Shown here: positions 7,759-10,963 of the stretch, piece after piece
Layout: every line of letters begins with the position of its first letter
Position numbering within the stretch: the first letter of the stretch is position 1
Assembly: GCA_004151065.3 (NCBI GenBank)
Contig: NWUY0300002756.1
Location: 64,832-75,794, forward strand
DNA: 10,963 nucleotides
Source of the DNA: Larix sibirica
Lineage: Eukaryota > Streptophyta > Pinopsida > Pinales > Pinaceae
Reading direction: 5' to 3'
Notes under the pieces: model-generated
What the model was told of the DNA's origin: nothing
Databases searched by the model: none
The model's input: the letters and a program-made list of their open reading frames with translations, nothing else
Translations under genes and position numbers: made by a program

Positions 7759-7930
7759 AATATTCATGGTTTGGTAGGTCCAGACAACATATAGCTGGTC
7801 ATTTCTGTGTATTGGTTTCTATTTTAAAGTTGGCTGATGTTATCAGTACCACAGATGTGCTGAGTTTGCAAAAACCAGTCGATGAATTTATGCGCAGTTG
7901 CCAAATAATTTCAAAGGCCCATTGGTGAAT

Positions 7931-8756
7931 CTACATACATCCAAGAACTACAAAATATGATCAATCAAATTGCCAGGGTGTTATTTGACGACTAAAATGA
8001 ATGTTTATAAAGAGGGTCTATATTTTCTCTTTTCCACTCTAGGAAGATGATCTTTTCTTTATACAAAAATCACAATAATCTTACTTGGTTTGCAGGCATT
8101 GGAGTTCATGGGAGAGGATTTATGATCAGCAATTTTATACAGGGATTCCAAGTTGAATTATATTCTTTGTCAATATCTGCTATTCAGTTTGAATCCTAAC
8201 CTTGTCAAAGGGTACAGGAGATGATGCTATTCTAAAGAGGTACTAGATTTTTCCTGGCCTTCCTACCTTGAATTCTAACTTTTCAGTCATGAAACACATT
8301 AAGAGGTTTATTGAGATGATTGGAATTTCTAGCAGTAAAAATCTATAAATCTTGCCTCCGGATGTTTAGCCTGTTTTCAAGATGGAGTCATCGTATACAT
8401 AGAATCATGAATTGACTTATATAATGTGAAGTAAATCAATGCACATGATTCTGTGATTATAATGGCCACTTGTTGGTCGGTAAATTGACAGCATAATTGG
8501 ATCTTATTCTCCACAGTCCGATTGTAAGTTTAAAAGGAAATGCAATCGCAGTTTCCTATTTAGTATGAGCTATCTATGAGCTATTGAAGCTCGGACATGT
8601 TTGGAAACAACTATACAATGGTGGTTGATGAATACAACTGTAATTAACCAGATTTTGCAGGTTAAACATGGTTAGTTTTGTGGGTCTAATATCTTGATAA
8701 CTCATAAGTTTGGTTGCAAATCAAGGGGCTCCCTTAAACAAGCTTGGAGATTGAAA
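7931..8756. other. Unassigned sequence
   Basis: A 50-codon open frame (8047-8199, +) spans a splice-acceptor-like TTGGTTTGCAG at about 8085-8095. Nothing else marks it as a gene. No repeats or transposon ends were recognised. Confidence 0.35.
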
Positions 8757-8824
8757 ATGAGGATATACGTCCCGCATTTGATGTTGAAAGGAAATTGCCA
8801 ACGTTCTAGAATTAAAAGAGGAAA

Positions 8825-8882
8825 GCAACAGAAAGGTAGAGATATTTCTGAAGGATAAGCAACAGAGAGGTAGAAGGATAAA
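8825..8882. repeat. Nested minisatellite, two units, in duplication copy 1
   Basis: Units starting GCAACAG lie at 8825-8858 and 8859-8882. The second lacks about 10 bp (GATATTTCTG) relative to the first. Confidence 0.75.
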
Positions 8883-9130
8883 CATTAGATTGTTTATAGT
8901 ATTCATGGAAAATATGATTGGGTAGGAACCATTGTCTCAAAATATGGTTTAACTTGGACATTACTGAATATTATTATTGAAAAGAAATTAATATTGAATT
9001 TGAAAAGACAGCTCTAAAATTGGACTTCTGTTACAGGAAAAAGTGCTAGATATATTTACATGATTTTGACATACATCCTGCATTCAATGTTGAAAGGAAA
9101 TTGCCAACGTTATAGAATTAATAGAGGAAA

Positions 9131-9200
9131 GCAACAGAGGTAGAGATATTTCTGAAGGGTAAAGCAACAGAAGGAGGTAGAGATATTTCTGAAGGATAAA
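9131..9200. repeat. Nested minisatellite, two units, in duplication copy 2
   Basis: Units starting GCAACAG lie at 9131-9163 and 9164-9200. Both keep the GATATTTCTG part that one unit of copy 1 has lost, so the nested repeat predates the larger duplication. Confidence 0.75.
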
Positions 9201-9392
9201 CATTGGATTGTTTATACTTGAAACAGAGGAGTATTCATTGAAAATATGATTGGGTAGGAACCATTATTTCAAAATATGGTTTAACTTGGACATTGCTGAA
9301 TAATATTATTTAAAAGAGATTCATATTGAACTAGAGAAGACTGACCTTCAAAATTGGACTTCTGTTACAGGAAAAATATATTTATATGTTTG

Positions 9393-9948
9393 CATAGTTT
9401 TGTGAAGATGGATGTTTTATTTAAAGTTTAAAAAATTAATCGAATTCACTGAATTGTTAGCTTTTCTCTGGAAGATGTAAAATTCACACCTTATCACAAA
9501 AGGCATTGATACTTTATTCACAGAAGCAACACAGCCCAAATCGTCTGTCTTCTGACATGGCAGATACCTCTATTGGAGGAGCAAATAAGTTCGAACTTAA
9601 TAATAGGTATAATGAAATAATGTGAAATTTATGTTAATGGGACATGCGACCAATTGAGAGTTAATGTGAGGATTAGGTGGTTAAACCACCATAACCATAT
9701 GAGGATGCTATATGTGTTTTAACGAGAGATGATTAAACTTGAAAGGCATGCCACTGGTATGTGTGTAGCCTTTCTCAGGCTCTGTTACAATGCTCAAGGA
9801 TATTCAGCTTCAAAACTTGTTATTTAATGGAGGGAGTTTTATATTCCTTAGTGTACTTTTCTTTTAGTTAATTGAGTTTATGTTAGTCAATTGTGGGAAA
9901 TTTGTCTTTATCCCATTTACAGGGTAAAAGAGCTGATGTTGAAAATTA
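9393..9948. other. Unassigned AT-rich sequence
   Basis: No ORF, repeat or terminus was recognised between the tandem duplication and the AACGTT cluster. Confidence 0.35.
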
Positions 9949-10090
9949 GCTATTACTACTACATATGGATCAAAAACCAACTTCAATTCAACGTTTTTAA
10001 TATCGGCTAAAAATATGTAACGTTGGTGAAACGTTGAAAAAGTAACGTTGAATAAGATAATTTGATGTCAAATAATTAACGTTAATGTTG
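9949..10090. mobile_element. AACGTT motif cluster, possible subterminal region of a decayed DNA transposon
   Basis: Five AACGTT palindromes fall within about 95 bp (near 9989, 10018, 10029, 10043 and 10078), and the last sits in the 12-bp palindrome ATTAACGTTAAT at 10075-10086. A TACTACTACA motif at about 9952-9961 precedes them, and an AATATCGGCTAAAAAT block lies among them. CACTA-type transposons and related MITEs often pair a CACTACWACA-like end with clustered short subterminal motifs. The matching inverted end to the right was not found, and the left motif is imperfect, so this is tentative. Confidence 0.25.
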
Positions 10091-10963
10091 TTGCATAAGA
10101 TATGTCACATAACATATCAAAGACAAAAATATCTTCTAACATTGCTTAAATGACATTACACAATCAGTGCCTAGACATATTAGTTATTTTAATGTTTAGT
10201 CTTTAGGTTCTAGTTCCATGTTAAACATCACTTTAACATTGTATAAGAGAAGGGATGTCGCTTAAGCGGTGTTAGGGCTATAGTAACAATGACCTACTAA
10301 AAATAGAGCGGCATTTAATTTTGAATTGTCGATAGTGAATTTGTTCGATAGACATCTAATAATTGATATAAGGTGTTCATTGAACAAAAGAAATAAAATA
10401 TATACTGACCCAAATCCATACATACATATATATATGGATTGACATTGACATGTGACATGGTGAAGGCATGTGATGTGTAGCCTAAGTGTACCTCCTCATA
10501 GCTACCTACCTAGTGAGGTTCAAGGATGCTATTTTGGCATGTATATCACTTTTCCACCTTGCTCGTTGATTCTCAAGGTCCCTCAAGTAGGTGGTGAAGG
10601 GAGGGAATAATGAAACCAAAAAGCTTATGAATTACTTATTGTAGGAAGAGATAGAAGGGTTATGCTAAAGGTAGGGCATGCAAATCACTTTTTATTTTTT
10701 AGATCTAAAGTTCATTGATCATTAGTTTCAATAATAGAGTGTCAAATACATTTCTATCACCAACTCACTTTTTCACGTTGACAAAAGAGTCTTTCCATAC
10801 TACAACAATATACTCATCATGAGCCAACATGTCATTTAAGGAATATAACGTGGAATAGGAAGGATGACACTCCATCCCATTGTTGATGTTTCTCCAGGCT
10901 GCAGGATCGGGCATACATTCTTCCAGATCGGTCATGCTGATTTGACCAAGGAAGATTGATACA
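10091..10963. other. Unassigned sequence to the window end
   Basis: It holds a small inverted repeat (10413-10420 with 10433-10440, AATCCATA / TATGGATT) around a CATA/TA microsatellite, and a 31-codon open frame at 10864-10959 in locally more GC-rich sequence. Neither supports a gene call. Confidence 0.35.

Larger units (their letters stand above)
8757..9392. repeat. Tandem duplication, unit about 306-334 bp
   Basis: Copy 1 (8757-9062) and copy 2 (9063-9392) align from the block ending GTTGAAAGGAAATTGCCAAC (8782/9088) to TTGGACTTCTGTTACAGGAA (9020/9354). The offset grows from 306 to 334 bp because of indels, including about 15 bp present only in copy 2 near 9217-9232. Many differences are transitions, including at CG sites (TACGTCCCG against TACATCCTG). 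No protein is encoded. Confidence 0.85.

Noticed and set aside
8047-8199. 50-codon + strand open frame across a splice-acceptor-like site
   Set aside because: If the acceptor were real, the upstream half would be intron. There is no second exon or motif to support it.
8721-8906. 61-codon minus-strand open frame
   Set aside because: It starts inside the nested minisatellite and runs across the start of the tandem duplication. Copy 2 of the duplication does not preserve it.
8825-9200. Regularly spaced GCAACAG repeats considered as a CRISPR-like array
   Set aside because: There are only two units per copy, no unique spacers, and a eukaryotic setting. A nested tandem duplication explains them.
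10413-10440. 8-bp inverted repeat considered as a terminator or transposon end
   Set aside because: It surrounds a CATA/TA simple repeat and is self-complementary because of that composition.
10864-10959. 31-codon + strand open frame near the window end
   Set aside because: Its less AT-rich composition is suggestive, but it is too short and has no recognisable domain.

Overview
The window looks like nuclear DNA from a large-genome plant, with a gymnosperm as one good fit. It is AT-rich, has no intact long ORF, no operon-like packing and no ribosome-binding-site logic. It does contain tRNA-derived SINEs, LTR-like direct repeats with a TATA box, dinucleotide microsatellites, and protein-coding traces broken by stops and frameshifts. 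The species cannot be named from the sequence. I see no intact gene, no RNA gene other than the tRNA-like SINE heads, and no CRISPR array. All reading frames and repeat alignments were worked out by hand.

Left part (1-3770). An unidentified, badly decayed ORF of about 420 codons runs on the + strand from 480 to about 1745. A direct repeat starts at its terminal stop codons (copy A, about 1741-2565) and recurs at about 3361-3770 (copy B). Both copies carry a TATA box (2409 and 3621) and behave like LTRs or a duplicated element 3' end. Copy A was split by a minus-strand tRNA-derived SINE flanked by target-site-like repeats, and this insertion is now a head-to-tail dimer with a 242-bp period. 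Copy B keeps the unfilled site and instead carries a (CT)22-(TA)8 microsatellite. The roughly 800 bp between the copies holds a 29-bp tandem repeat and a weak minus-strand coding-like run.

Middle part (3770-8000). This stretch is mostly featureless. It contains a decayed + strand coding trace with a zinc-finger-like Cys/His cluster resembling plant DC1 domains (4861-5389, perhaps from 4530), a second minus-strand tRNA-derived SINE (about 5915-6072), a tandem duplication of about 160 bp (6884-7195), and a decayed minus-strand coding trace (7245-7758, perhaps to 7930).

Right part (8000-10963). A tandem duplication of 306-334 bp carries a nested minisatellite of about 34 bp (8757-9392). A cluster of AACGTT motifs (9989-10086) may be the subterminal region of a decayed DNA transposon. 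The remainder has no recognisable feature.

The pieces do not form a working system. The window reads as old, mutated repeat sequence with fragments of former genes. The most informative part is the nested history at 1741-3770: repeat duplicated, SINE inserted in one copy, SINE then dimerised.
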